From assembly GCA_033032865.1 (NCBI GenBank), contig JAWHQI010000009.1, forward strand, positions 12,790,001-12,854,000: a stretch of DNA of 64,000 nt. Reading direction: 5' to 3'. Of the stretch, positions 55,797 through 61,993 are shown piece by piece (position 1 is the stretch's first letter; each line of letters starts with the position of its first letter). The position numbers and the translations under genes are program-made. The DNA comes from Dactylorhiza incarnata (lineage: Eukaryota > Streptophyta > Magnoliopsida > Asparagales > Orchidaceae). Below the pieces are notes generated by a model. It did no database searches and was not told the origin of the DNA. It was given only the letters and a program-made list of their open reading frames with translations.

Positions 55797-56617
55797 TATA
55801 TTATTAATTACCCAAACCTCCTCTAACAAAATGCATGATATTTTTATTACATAAAACAAGCAAAAAGTAAAGAAAAAAACATAAAAATAGGAACATGTTC
55901 GTTAGAGGAGCTATATATATATGAATCAATGTGTTTTTTCTTTACAAGCAAAAAGTAAATAGGAACATGTTCGTTAGAGGAGCTATATATATATTTTAAA
56001 CCAATATGAATCAATGTTCCTATTTTTATGAATCAATGTGTTTTTTTCTTTACAAGCAAAAAGTAAATAGGAACATGTTCGTTAGAGGAGCTATATATAT
56101 ATTTTAAACCAATATGAATCAACGTTCCTATTTTTATTTTGTAAAAAAATGTAAATTTTTACCTAAAAAATCAATTTCTCTCTCCCTTTCTCTTCTCTCC
56201 CCCTCTCCCTCCTATCCCTAAATGTAGGTATAAGAGAGCTATAAAGATTCCCTCTCTCCCCCTCTCTTTTCTCTCTTTCTTTCTCTCTCTTCATTGGATG
56301 GGTGAGATCAAAAGCTTGTCACATAGTGGATGGTTAAGATTAATTCTACAACTCTAAACTACTTCTTTAATGTAGTTATATATATATAATATAAACTCTT
56401 TTGGAGTATGAAATGTTTTGCATGCAGGGGTTTGATGTTCCACTTTGGAGGAAGATTCTGGGAAGGAAGTTAACAGGTCAAGTGATGGAGTCTATGATAT
56501 AATAATTTCACATTCTTTTCATTAATATATAACTAATTTCAAATATTGTGTTATTTTAATTCAGGTGGTAAACCAGATGATATCACTGTAATTGTTGGTC
56601 ATGTTCTTTCCTCGTGA
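22754..56617 (+). CDS. Protein phosphatase 2C, C-terminal half, seven exons (PBCP/PP2C26-like or BIPP2C1-like)
   Basis: PP2Cs are Mg/Mn-dependent Ser/Thr phosphatases. This subgroup includes the chloroplast PSII core phosphatase PBCP and BIPP2C1-type proteins. Exons: 22754-22824, 23861-23940, 24031-24128, 53986-54109, 54198-54280, 56428-56476, 56565-56617. All introns are GT-AG and every junction keeps frame. Motifs in order: [29 protein letters not shown], with the metal-binding region; [31 protein letters not shown], with the conserved [21 protein letters not shown]; and [14 protein letters not shown], with the final metal-binding Asp, then TGA. The N-terminal exons with the first metal-binding Asp and any transit peptide were not found. 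Conserved residues look intact, so the gene may work despite an intron of about 30 kb (inference). Which family member it is remains open. Confidence 0.88.
23485..23623 (+). mobile_element. Au-type SINE, 5'-truncated
   Basis: Contains the RNA polymerase III B box GGTTCGAGTCC at 23493-23503, then GGAAGCAGCCTCTTGCAGAA, TGCAGGGTAAGG and CCTTCCCCGGACCC. It ends TGCACCGAGCTGCCC plus a T run. This layout and the GCTGCCCTTTT end are those of the plant Au SINE family. The A box is missing or degenerate. It lies in the intron 22825-23860. Confidence 0.85.
23861..23940 (+). CDS. PP2C exon
   Basis: Acceptor TTTGAGTAG, donor GTGATT. Encodes [20 protein letters not shown] then LRIIRKG. The split Val and Gly codons match both neighbours. 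Confidence 0.88.
24031..24128 (+). CDS. PP2C exon before the giant intron
   Basis: Acceptor TTCCTTAATAG, donor GTATTA. Encodes [20 protein letters not shown] then [12 protein letters not shown]. Ends in phase 0, as required by exon 53986. Confidence 0.88.
24131..25276. other. Intron sequence, nothing recognised
   Basis: AT-rich with a GC-richer patch near 24285-24400. A possible coding-like patch at 24925-25000 (reads [20 protein letters not shown]) has no family I can name and no clear splice sites. Confidence 0.5.
25277..28850 (+). mobile_element. Decayed Ty1/copia element with deleted gag
   Basis: Left end: LTR start TTGAGTATATGTGTTTAAGT, present twice in tandem (about 25277 and 25312), continuing to TTTTACACGTGA. 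Right end: purine tract ACTTGAGGGGGGAGAG at about 28702-28717 and a 3' LTR starting TTGAATATATGTG, reaching about 28850. The left LTR fragment is joined by a 20-base G run (25387-25406) directly to the protease region, so most of the 5' LTR and gag is missing. Related in protein to the intact element at 9161. No TSD was identified. Confidence 0.75.
25410..28690 (+). pseudogene. pol: Ty1/copia pol, many stops and frameshifts
   Basis: Recognisable blocks in order: protease [12 protein letters not shown] (25540), where active-site Gly is changed to Asp; pre-integrase/integrase [13 protein letters not shown] (26020), [11 protein letters not shown] (26290) and [14 protein letters not shown]; the linker with SPTTKGYRC (26700); RT with [11 protein letters not shown] (27500) and [11 protein letters not shown] (27750), where the usual YVDD is YMDD; RNase H with [14 protein letters not shown] (28245) and [10 protein letters not shown]. 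At least six in-frame stops (for example 26195, 26655, 27182, 27478) separate the pieces. It cannot make a polyprotein. Confidence 0.88.
28920..29800 (-). pseudogene. gag: Ty3-type gag remnant
   Basis: Minus-strand pieces in different frames: [18 protein letters not shown] (29797-29576), then [20 protein letters not shown] near 29530-29450, then [14 protein letters not shown] (29194-28952). This is the usual order of gag N-terminal coil, capsid core and pre-knuckle helix. Stops and frameshifts are frequent. A 43-bp perfect tandem duplication (AAATATTTGTTTGAGGAGGC core) lies at about 29216-29300. Confidence 0.7.
30519..30870 (-). repeat. 5' LTR of the decayed gag-bearing element
   Basis: Starts TGTTACATGCAAAACC beside the primer site. 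The far end is unclear. Confidence 0.5.
31043..31193 (-). repeat. 3' LTR of the TRIM
   Basis: 151 bp, AGTAGAAATC...AACTCAACT on the + strand. Contains CTTGACTCACAATGTGGGAC, whose reverse complement (GTCCCACATTGTGAG) is common in plant copia LTRs. Confidence 0.9.
31325..31475. repeat. Minisatellite inside the TRIM
   Basis: Four copies of a unit of about 39 bp with core CCGCGGGGATAACACCACAC and a variable ACGCACGGATCTACG part. It gives open frames on both strands that I regard as artefacts. Confidence 0.85.
31476..32402. other. Internal region of the TRIM, non-coding
   Basis: On the minus strand near 31680-31692, GTGAGGGGGAG is followed by TGTTGGGATGAATGCG, which looks like a second purine-tract/LTR-start junction from another element. 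A low-complexity CATCGTCGATGGAAGA repeat fills about 32040-32200. No recognisable protein. Confidence 0.6.
32415..32565 (-). repeat. 5' LTR of the TRIM
   Basis: Matches 31043-31193 with one difference. Followed by TSD GTATG. Confidence 0.9.
32571..33316. other. Intron sequence, nothing recognised
   Basis: AT-rich. A short direct repeat GCACAAAAACTAAAG occurs near 33203-33227. No domain or element boundary is apparent. Confidence 0.55.
33317..33658 (+). repeat. 5' LTR of element A, left end truncated
   Basis: Shares TTACGATTGTCG, TTTTTCATGTAGGGTCTTTT and AATTGTCGGAGTCATGTAA with 35430-35500, and CTCTTCCGCC...CCCTTGTATTCCCGACG with 52480-52560. Confidence 0.82.
33661..33674 (+). other. Primer-binding site of element A
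   Basis: TTAGTATCAGAGCC, the initiator tRNA-Met complement with one G-to-A change. Confidence 0.7.
34237..34649. mobile_element. hAT-like MITE inside element A
   Basis: Inverted ends: left TAGGGTTGTTCGC, right (reverse complement) AGGGGTGTTCACG. They are flanked by CGACACGC (34229-34236) and CCGCACGC (34650-34657), an imperfect 8-bp duplication. The inside is rich in GAATTCGAATCC-type repeats that can fold back. hAT transposons make 8-bp duplications and often have AGGG(G/T)TG ends. No transposase. Assignment is inference. Confidence 0.65.
34741..35363 (+). pseudogene. Remnant coding region and LEDK-type tail of element A
   Basis: An open frame over this stretch reads [13 protein letters not shown] near residue 30, like the coiled gag N-terminus at 5327. 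It then has a Ser/Pro-rich stretch and, near its end, [13 protein letters not shown]. This last motif also occurs before the 3' LTR at 58700-58740. In a shifted frame GAGCTTGAGGACAAGCTCAA (35319) gives LEDKLK. No capsid core or zinc knuckle, so this is a deletion derivative rather than a gene. Confidence 0.5.
35364..35725 (+). repeat. 3' LTR of element A, left part
   Basis: TGTTAATTTT up to TSD ACTTT (35721-35725). Contains an insertion of about 97 bp (35505-35601) flanked by TATA that is absent from the 5' LTR. Confidence 0.8.
35726..36784 (-). repeat. 3' LTR of element B
   Basis: Partner of 51416-52475. Open frames inside (for example 36047-36460 and its reverse) recur in the other LTR and have no known domain, so I do not call them genes. 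Confidence 0.92.
36757..40059 (-). pseudogene. pol: Element B pol: RT, RNase H, integrase, chromodomain-like end
   Basis: The open frame of 1100 residues contains RT with [17 protein letters not shown] near 180, [14 protein letters not shown] near 220, [15 protein letters not shown] near 290 and the active site [11 protein letters not shown] near 315. RNase H has [18 protein letters not shown] near 465. The integrase has the zinc finger [10 protein letters not shown]...CHTCQLFKG near 655-700 and the core with [17 protein letters not shown] and [13 protein letters not shown] near 720-820. A C-terminal chromodomain-like stretch follows, [20 protein letters not shown], then WRGR, near 1030-1060. 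The frame runs 28 bp into the LTR. Protease is in another frame (39842-40504), so at least one frameshift near 39880-39900 breaks the polyprotein. RT and integrase residues are intact. Confidence 0.9.
39842..40504 (-). pseudogene. Element B zinc knuckle end and aspartic protease
   Basis: The frame starts within a zinc knuckle (upstream frame ends [13 protein letters not shown]; this frame begins [11 protein letters not shown], with Cys replaced by Trp). It continues to the protease: [17 protein letters not shown] near residue 90, with DGGS as active-site motif, and [15 protein letters not shown] near 170. The frame then ends before pol. The knuckle looks damaged. Confidence 0.78.
40479..41225 (-). 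pseudogene. gag: Element B gag, downstream part
   Basis: Capsid core near 41225-40830: [20 protein letters not shown], then [10 protein letters not shown], then [20 protein letters not shown] two-base insertion at about 40829-40833 (TGTGG) shifts the frame. The next frame continues [20 protein letters not shown]. The upstream part of gag is at 51030-51315, beyond element C. Confidence 0.82.
41489..41845. repeat. Palindromic repeat cluster in the LTR of element C
   Basis: GCGCACGACCACTGGTCGTGCGC or its CCGG variant lies at about 41510-41532, 41604-41627, 41702-41725 and 41808-41831, with half-units between. Each full unit has 11-bp arms around one base. In the 3' LTR the matching segment (about 49890-50100) lacks about 151 bp between two copies. 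Confidence 0.9.
41864..41957 (+). promoter_or_regulatory. TATA box followed by 61-base poly-G at the presumed transcription start
   Basis: TATATAAAG at 41864-41872. G run 41897-41957, starting 33 bp after the first T. In the 3' LTR TATATAAAG is at 50117 and the G run is 26 bases (50150-50175), again 33 bp downstream. The usual TATA-to-start distance places the G run at the start site. Confidence 0.75.
42818..42835 (+). other. Primer-binding site of element C, tRNA-Asp type
   Basis: TGGCGCCCTTGCCGGGGA lies six bases after the LTR. Athila and Tat lineages typically use tRNA-Asp. Confidence 0.8.
43009..47782 (+). pseudogene. gag-pol: Element C Gag-Pol, Athila-type, one stop and one frameshift
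   Basis: ATG at 43009 ([13 protein letters not shown]). Gag: [20 protein letters not shown] near residue 35, [20 protein letters not shown] near 95. At 43432-43434 a TGA replaces the expected TGG in LVDA(W)ERF; the same frame continues to 46794. Protease: [15 protein letters not shown] (44330). [22 protein letters not shown] (45290), [16 protein letters not shown] (45510) and [10 protein letters not shown] (45590, active site MDD). RNase [18 protein letters not shown] (46030). At T-run 46727-46731 one extra T shifts the frame. The next frame continues [20 protein letters not shown], then integrase [23 protein letters not shown] and [13 protein letters not shown], to TGA at 47780. Only two lesions break a complete polyprotein. 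Confidence 0.93.
47783..49629 (+). other. 3' non-coding region of element C with three polypurine-tract-like motifs
   Basis: No envelope-like frame is present, although many Athila elements have one here. AAGTCTGGGGG occurs at about 48183, 49088 and 49617. Only the last directly precedes the 3' LTR (TGATGAG at 49630). An A-rich stretch lies at 48950-49020. Confidence 0.7.
49630..51029 (+). repeat. 3' LTR of element C
   Basis: Ends ATCGCATCA and is followed by TSD CATCC at 51030-51034. Shorter than the 5' LTR by a 151-bp deletion in the palindrome cluster and a shorter G run. Confidence 0.93.
51030..51315 (-). pseudogene. gag: Element B gag, N-terminal part
   Basis: On the minus strand from ATG 51315: [20 protein letters not shown], a coiled-coil-like N-terminus, then a Pro/Asn-rich linker ending NPGYAPRWD. 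Skipping element C and one TSD, the frame joins [16 protein letters not shown] at 41225. Confidence 0.82.
51416..52475 (-). repeat. 5' LTR of element B
   Basis: Partner of 35726-36784. Right end adjoins TSD ACTTT at 52476-52480. Confidence 0.92.
52476..52612 (+). repeat. 3' LTR of element A, right part
   Basis: Resumes with ACTTTCCTCTTCCGCC and ends CCCATAACA. Continues the part cut at 35725. Confidence 0.8.
52613..53664. other. Intron sequence, nothing recognised
   Basis: GC-rich at first (52620-53240), AT-rich after. Short frames lack domains. No element boundary was found. Confidence 0.5.
53665..53930. mobile_element. Degraded MITE arms around an Au SINE
   Basis: GCATAATTACAGTGAGCTCTC and TTGTAATTATATTAACCTCCCC at 53668-53720, and TCAGAGAGGTCCCGATAATTG at 53922, resemble the two arms of the MITE-like blocks at 54613-55228. 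The SINE at 53717-53868 lies between them. Confidence 0.45.
53717..53868 (+). mobile_element. Au-type SINE, 5'-truncated, second copy
   Basis: B box GGTTCGAGTCC at 53735-53745, GCAGCCTCTTGCAAAAATGC, then CTTTGTGCACTGGGCTGCCC plus T8. About 90% similar by eye to 23485-23623. Confidence 0.85.
53986..54109 (+). CDS. PP2C exon after the giant intron
   Basis: Acceptor GTATGCACAG, donor GGTAGC. Encodes [20 protein letters not shown] then [20 protein letters not shown]. Contains the GSDGLFDN motif of the PP2C core. Confidence 0.9.
54198..54280 (+). CDS. PP2C exon
   Basis: Acceptor TCTCCTTTCCAG, donor GTATGG. Encodes [20 protein letters not shown] then YALEARNK. Confidence 0.9.
54527..54612. repeat. 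(TA)n(GA)n microsatellite
   Basis: About 33 bp of TA followed by about 53 bp of GA in the intron between exons 54280 and 56428. Confidence 0.95.
54613..54923. mobile_element. MITE-like inverted repeat, copy 1
   Basis: Left arm AGTTGCATCCCCTTACTTTTGAAATTACAAAAAC pairs with right arm GTTTTTGTAATTTCAAAAGC...GAGAGGTGCAACCTGTAATT. Flanked by TA runs. No coding capacity. Confidence 0.7.
54929..55228. mobile_element. MITE-like inverted repeat, copy 2
   Basis: Left ACCTCCCCTGTAAGTTAGCA and TTACTGAGAGCACCCCTCTT pair with right AAGAGGGGTGCTCTCAGTAA and TTAGCAAAGTTAGAGGGGAG. Separated from copy 1 by a short TA run and followed by another. Confidence 0.75.
55258..55368. repeat. GC-rich hairpin cluster with GGGCTTCGCCC cores
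   Basis: GGGCTTCGCCC at 55264-55274, GGCGGGCTTCGCCCGCC at 55331-55347 and GCGGGCTTCGCCCGC at 55352-55366, in otherwise AT-rich intron sequence. Possibly a transposon end. Confidence 0.6.
55744..55796. repeat. (TA)n microsatellite
   Basis: About 50 bp of TA. Confidence 0.95.
55846..56142. repeat. Three-copy repeat of about 105 bp
   Basis: Core AATAGGAACATGTTCGTTAG followed by AGGAGCTATATATATA, at about 55887, 55960 and 56068, linked by AATCAATGTGTTTTTT. AAAAATAGGAACA and TGTTCCTATTTTT form inverted partners inside the unit. Confidence 0.8.
56428..56476 (+). CDS. PP2C exon
   Basis: Acceptor GCATGCAG, donor GTCAAG. Encodes [16 protein letters not shown] and one base of a Gly codon. Confidence 0.88.
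56565..56617 (+). CDS. PP2C last exon
   Basis: Acceptor TTAATTCAG. Encodes [17 protein letters not shown] and TGA at 56615-56617. DD is the conserved metal-binding region near the C-terminus. Confidence 0.9.
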
Positions 56618-57038
56618 CTTCTTTTATGGAGAATTCTAAGCATGCAAGGAACTGCCGAACCCTGTACATTGGTTTTTGTAATAATTAGTAATGTTTAATG
56701 TTACATGTAATTGGAAAAATATTTTGATGGAACACATAATATTACTTGTAATTGGAAGAACTGCAGACCTCTTGCTTATATATATACATACGCGAGGGCC
56801 CATGTGCGGCCCCGATAGTACCTCTGCCCGTGCTTTTTACTGCGGCTGTGGGGGCAGCAAGCTACCGGGATTGTTGTCATGCAAAATTCGCGCGCCAAAG
56901 AGCAGACGAGCACGAGCGAAGGTGTTATTGTGGCTAGGGTACTGCCGCGGCCACAATGGGTGCCTCTAGTATAGTGCACAGGGCCCCCTGTGCAACTGCG
57001 ACAGTACCTCCGCCAATTGTGAAGGGGCTTCAACATTC
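56618..57038. other. PP2C 3' UTR and flank
   Basis: AT-rich 3' flank to about 56770 (TTTTTGTAATAATTAG could carry a weak polyadenylation signal). Then a GC-rich stretch 56785-57030 with the complementary pair GGCCCATGTGCGGCC and similar. Nothing else recognised. Confidence 0.5.
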
Positions 57039-57413
57039 TGTTATGGGTTGCGTACCCGCCTATCTAGTTGATTATGAGTATCCCTATGTGTCATCATTAT
57101 ATATGTGTTATCATTATGTGGGGGTTTCGAGCACCGGGTCTAGTAATAAGTATTATTATTGTTGTTTGTCTTTTATTATCTTGTAAGCCTATATAAAGGC
57201 ATATGCTGTATTGTATGGGTTATGAAGGAATAACGTCTAGTTCTTGTCCCCTTGTTGTGAGATCTCGGTGACTCTCTCCTATAACGAGCAACCTCGCTTA
57301 GGCAGCCACGATTAAGGCTCCGTTGTATTCTCCACCTCCATCATCACCGACTCCGGCCACTACTCCCGTGAGTTACCGATGTTACGGAAGTAGGCCCGTA
57401 ACAAATTTGGTAT
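57039..57413 (+). repeat. 5' LTR of the short non-autonomous element
   Basis: TATA-like CCTATATAAAGG near 57187. Ends GCCCGTAACA. Confidence 0.87.
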
Positions 57414-58267
57414 CAGAGGCATCGGTCCTATTCCGTGCAAGCCCCTCCCCCACAACAAGCATCGACGTCCAAATAGGCCACAACTTCACGCACTGTTGTC
57501 GCTACTTCGTCCGGCCCGAGAGGCCTTGCTCGCTTCTTCAATCTTCATTGACACCCATCAAGCCACTACCACAACATCGTCGCCTTTCCCAGCACCCGTC
57601 GTCGTCACTCCAAGCTCACCCGTCGTCGCTTTTCCCCTCATCACCAACTCGCAATTCCCCGCATCTCCACCAGCTCACCTCCGATCGAACCCTCCAGCGA
57701 CGTCGACGCACCCCTCAACGCCAGAAACCGCAGCCTCTGTCGAGCCCACGCCTCTTCCGCGGCACACAACTGTTCCTCCCAGTCGCCTGCTAGTCTTTTT
57801 TTTTCATCGAGCCCCTGCCAGACGATAGCTTCTGTCGATCCACTCTCCCTTCGAACCCAACGCACGTTGTCCTCGAGCCCCACGTCACAAACCGCTGTTT
57901 TAATTTCCACAGCCTTGAGCCGCCTAGTCCCCTTTTTGTTTAACCTTGCATTCCTTTCTCGAGCCACCAAACCGCCAACCACATATTTTCCTTTTATTTT
58001 ATTTGTACTTCCTATATACCGCTGCCTACTCACAGTGCACACGCCTGTTTCTTCCTCTAACCCACCGCATAGCAGACCTATTCATAATTTATTAATTATT
58101 TTAATTAATTTGTCTATTGAATTAATTAGGTAATTAATTAATTATTAATGGACCGCAATCTTAGTATCGCGGAGATTGCTGCCCTCCTTTCGATAGAGGA
58201 ACTGATGATCTCCTGGGACGCACGTCGTCGGGACGTCATGACGAAGCTCCTCTAGAAGTTTAATAAT

Positions 58268-58803
58268 TTGACATCCGCTCTTCCGCCGAAGCTTCCACCT
58301 TCGCCAACGCCACTGCCTCCCCCCGTGAAGTCACCATCTTCGCCGGCCGCTGATGTGCCGTCCGCTGATGTGCCACCGCTCTTCCCGGCGTGGACCCCTC
58401 TGCCATCACCCCCCGTGGTGCTGCCTTCCCTCCTTGGGCCACCTTCAACAGTCACCGTCGTCGCCGTTCCGCCGCCTCTACTAGCCCTTACTCCTCTGGC
58501 CCCTGCTCCGCCGACCCCAACGGACCCATTCCTGCCTCGGGCCACATCACCGCCTCTTTTGTCGGTCCTTCCTCTGGCCTCGCTCATGTCTGCCCCTGCT
58601 TTACTAGGTCCCCTGGATCCCTTCCTTCAACTGCCTGAGCTACCGTCATTCTGCTCGTTCATCACCATCGTTTCTACCTCAGTCTCCGCTACAGCAACAC
58701 GATACCGAGAATTATTTTGGCGTGAAATTAAAGAGCCAGACGATCATGCAGTACAAGCCTCATTCAAGCTTGAGGATAAATTTGATTTGAAGGCCGGGAG
58801 AGA
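58268..58803 (+). pseudogene. Remnant coding tail of the short non-autonomous element
   Basis: A Pro/Ser-rich open frame without ATG support. Its end reads RYRELFWREIKEPD, then FKLEDKFDLKAGRDVMG running into the LTR. The ELFWRxIKEP motif also occurs in element A near 35255, and LEDK tails in the two gag-only elements. An ATG at 58148 opens only a 38-residue frame. Not a gene by itself. Confidence 0.5.
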
Positions 58804-59164
58804 TGTTATGGGTTGCGTACCCAGCTATCTAGTTGATTATGAGTATCCCTATGTGTCATCATTATATACGTGTTATCATTATATGGGGGTTTCGAGCACC
58901 GGGTCTAGTAATATGTATTATTGTTGTTTGTCTTTTATTATCTTGTAAGCCTATATAAAGGCATATGGTGTATTGTATGGGTTATGAAGGAATGAAGTCT
59001 AGTTCTTGTCCCCTTGTTGTGAGATCTCGGTGTCTCTCTCTCTTCTAACGAACAACTTCGCTTAGGTAGCCGCGATTAAGGCTCCGTTGTATCCTCCACC
59101 TCCATCATCACCGACTCTGGCCACTACTCCGACGAGTTACCGCTGTTACGGAAGTAGGCCCGTA
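58804..59164 (+). repeat. 3' LTR of the short non-autonomous element
   Basis: Over 95% similar by eye to the 5' LTR. Stops at GCCCGTA. Confidence 0.87.
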
Positions 59165-60593
59165 CCTCGGCCATACTCAACACAACACATAGTGGTTGCG
59201 CACGGGATCAACTCATGCGCGAGTTCTATAAATGGGCACCGGCTCCGCCATTGCTCATGCCACGAAAGCTTTGGAAAGCCATAATGAACAACTCATAAGC
59301 TCCGTTTGGCGGGGCGGATCCGCGCCGGTCGAGCGGACGAAACCGCCCCTCCGCGGTTTTCGCCTGTTTGGCGGGGCTGCGGTAGGGCTCCACACCGCCG
59401 CAGGAAACCACGAGATTTTCGCAGAAATCATCTGCGCCGTGGGAACCGCGGTTGCGGTCCCGTGATGCAAATGATTTTCGCGGAAATCCCATCGCCGCGT
59501 CAAACGATGCCATAGTGTAGTGGAGATAAGCACTAGTGTCGTTTTCGTGTTGTGGAGAAGCGCCCAAGTGATGTAACATTGGAAATTTCATGCGTGTATA
59601 AATAGTTTGAGGCCCACCATTTTGCTTCCTTCAATTCGAATTTTTTCATTGTTTTGCCACCGACTCCCGACTCCGCCCCATTCCCTCCCCGTTCTAGTCC
59701 TAGGCCACCCAAATTTCAGTCTGACATCATCGTTTAGAGATTCTTCCACCCGAGGACAACCACCTCCGCCGCCGAAGGCTCCTCCCTCTCCCCTTCCGTT
59801 GTCGAAGTCGGACGATAGGCGACCACCTCCTCGACTGCTTCCAAGGGTATGAGTTTCTTGCCATTTTTGTGTTGAACAACTCTCTTATAGTAGTTTACCG
59901 TCCCTATTTGGTACTCATTGGTTGATTAGTACTTCATGTTGGATCGGTAAGCGTCCTTAGAGGGGGGGGGGGGGGGGGGGGGGGGGGGGAAGGTGAATAA
60001 GGGTTGTAAAAACTTACGTTATATTTTGAAATATTTGAAATGATAAGAGATTAATTTAGTGATAAACCATACAAAAAGAGGAAATCAAGTAATATAAATG
60101 AAAGACATAATTTTATTAACTTGAGATATAAGATTACAAAACTTGATTTCTTATGACGCTAGAAATCGTAGGCGATAAAGTAATATCTCTTTTTATTTTC
60201 TATACCGACTCGTATCCCCACGAACCGGTTGGCTTTAGCCGATCTCTCCCCAGATACGGCCTCAAGCCGCTCTAGCCTTTCTATCCCCAGAAAGGCCTCG
60301 AGCACCCCTAGATATACTCCCTAGAACTAGTCGCCAACACGAGGCAAATTTCAGCCCTAAGTCCTACCCAGACCTAGTCGCCAACACGAGGCAAATTCAC
60401 TAACCGATAACAAATATAAATATAAAGGACAAATACAAAAGACAAATATGAAACTCCCTATGAGGTAATCTGAAGGAGACGCCGAAGAATCGCTGAAGAT
60501 CGTTGAAGTCTAAGCGTGCATTCTTCGCGTTGAGTTAATGTGTTGATCCAAGCATCCTTCGATTCCTCCTTTTGAAATTGAGTGGGAGATGTG
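59165..60593. other. Intergenic, no gene supported
   Basis: A GC-rich patch 59290-59500 with hairpin-forming TTTTCGCAGAAATCATCTGCG and ATGATTTTCGCGGAAATCCC, possibly a DNA transposon end (AAGCTCCGTTTGGCGGGGC). At 59625-59850 a pyrimidine-rich, Pro-coding stretch ends in a donor-like GGGTATGAG, so an exon start cannot be excluded. A G run of about 29 bases lies at 59961-59989. The phrase CTAGTCGCCAACACGAGGCAAATT occurs twice near 60325 and 60370. Confidence 0.5.
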
Positions 60594-60889
60594 TTGGTCT
60601 GGAAATACGGCCCTCTCAGAATTTCTGAAGTGCTGGAAAAGGGCTATAATCAATCAGTCATTGGAGAAGACGAAATCATCCAATTTATAGAACTTGAGCT
60701 AACGCCGGCGTTAAGTCCTAATGCCGGGCGTTGACCTAGAATAGTAATGTTTTGATGGTTTGGATCTTCAAAAGAGGAAGGAGATTCTGCACTTTAGTGT
60801 ACAACCCTGTATTTGCCGAGTGGGCTCCCGGGACCCAAGGGGTCTTCTAGAACATTATTTTCCAGCACGGTCCCAGGCAGGGAGAGGGG

Positions 60890-61265
60890 GCGAGCGGTGG
60901 AGGCGGAGGCCTCCCGCTCGCCCATCCAGCAAGGGGGCGAGAGGAGGAGCCCGCATGCCCCTCTCGCCCCCGTCCCAGCAGGGGGGCGAGAGGAGGAGCC
61001 CACAGGCCCCTCTCGCCCCCTCCCCAGCAGGGGGGCGAGAGGAGGAGCCCGCAGGCCCCTCTCGCCCCCGCCCCAGCAGGGGGCGAGAGGAGGAGCCCGC
61101 AGGCCCCTCTCGCCCCCGCCCCAGCACGGGGCGAGAGGAGGAGCCTGCATGCCCCTCTCGCCCCCGCCCCAGCAGGGGGCGAGAGGAGGAGCCCGCAGGT
61201 ACCTCTCGCCCCCACCCCAACAGGGGGGCGAGAGGAGGTGGCCGACCTCCCGGTCTTGCCCCGGC
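60890..61265. repeat. GC-rich minisatellite block 1 (LTR part)
   Basis: About seven units of 49-51 bp: GGGGGCGAGAGGAGGAGCCC, then a variable part, then CCCCTCTCGCCCC, then CGCCCCAGCA. GGGGCGAG and CTCGCCCC form an inverted pair within each unit. Confidence 0.88.
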
Positions 61266-61445
61266 CCAATAGGGGGGGGGGGGGGGGGGGCGAGCCGGAG
61301 AGGGGACAACCCCCGGCTCGCCCTTCCCCAGCTAGGGGGCGAGTTGGAGAGGGGCCAACCCCCTGCTCGCCCCGCCCCAGCTAGGGGGCAAGCCGGAGAG
61401 GGGCCAACCCCGGCTCGCCCCACCCCAGCTAGGGGGTGATCTAGA
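61266..61445. repeat. GC-rich minisatellite block 2 (LTR part)
   Basis: Three or four units of 52-57 bp with the same GGGGGCGAG...CTCGCCCC frame but a different middle, GAGAGGGGCCAACCCC, and linker CCCCAGCTAGG. An 18-22-base G run sits at its start (61273-61290). Confidence 0.85.
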
Positions 61446-61619
61446 GAGGGGGAGAGCAAGGGAGGAGTCCTGCTCCCTCTTGCCCAGCCCCGAGGAGAGG
61501 GGGCGGTCTGCGTTAGCGCCTCGGAATGGCGGGATTTGGCTGTTGGCAGGCCAAACTTGGGGTATTTTCGTAACCTCGTAGGCCAAAATATGGCTATCGG
61601 CAGACCAAGTTCAGAAATC

Positions 61620-61658
61620 TATAAATAGGACCAAGGGGCACCATTTGGGGGGGGGGGG
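61620..61658 (+). promoter_or_regulatory. TATA box followed by a 12-base G run
   Basis: TATAAATAG at 61620-61628. G12 at 61647-61658, 27 bp after the first T. Same geometry as in the LTR of element C. Confidence 0.65.
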
Positions 61659-61993
61659 ATCTCTATTTGGGCCACTCTCCCCACGTTTCTTTGGTGGGTG
61701 GAGAGAGCCTCCAAAGGTGCCCAAGCTTAGCATTGGCTTGGGAGGGGAAGCGCTCTAAGATCTTCCGGGTGTGTGGTGGGACCTCCTCGCTAAGCCCTTG
61801 GTCTCATTCCTAGTTCCTTAGCCTCTTGTCCTAGAGCTCTCCCTTGGGAGAAGTAAGTGTGAGGTCACCCCCCAACTTGTTGGGGGCCCGAACTCCACAG
61901 AGACTAAGTCTTGTTCCCAAGTCCTGGTTTCAACATTTATGGTGCGGTGAGCATGGAGAGTGACCAACACAAGAAAATCTCAAGCTGAGCTCC

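Larger units (their letters stand above)
57039..59164 (+). mobile_element. Short non-autonomous LTR element
   Basis: LTRs 57039-57413 and 58804-59164 share TGTTATGGGTTGCGTACCC, GGGGGTTTCGAGCACCGGGT and GGAAGTAGGCCCGTA. The primer site TTGGTATCAGAGG is at 57417-57429. The purine tract GGCCGGGAGAGA lies before the 3' LTR. The 3' LTR lacks the last three bases (ACA) and no TSD matches CATTC, so the right end is altered. The internal 1.4 kb has no gag core or pol. Confidence 0.85.

Noticed and set aside
57323..57828. Ser/Pro/Thr-rich frames after the 5' LTR of the element at 57039
   Set aside because: Two overlapping frames of equal length and low complexity, without gag motifs.
60760..61586. 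Open frames of up to 221 residues on both strands
   Set aside because: All are readings of the GC-rich minisatellite; repeats of GAREEP or GRGREG type have no protein support.
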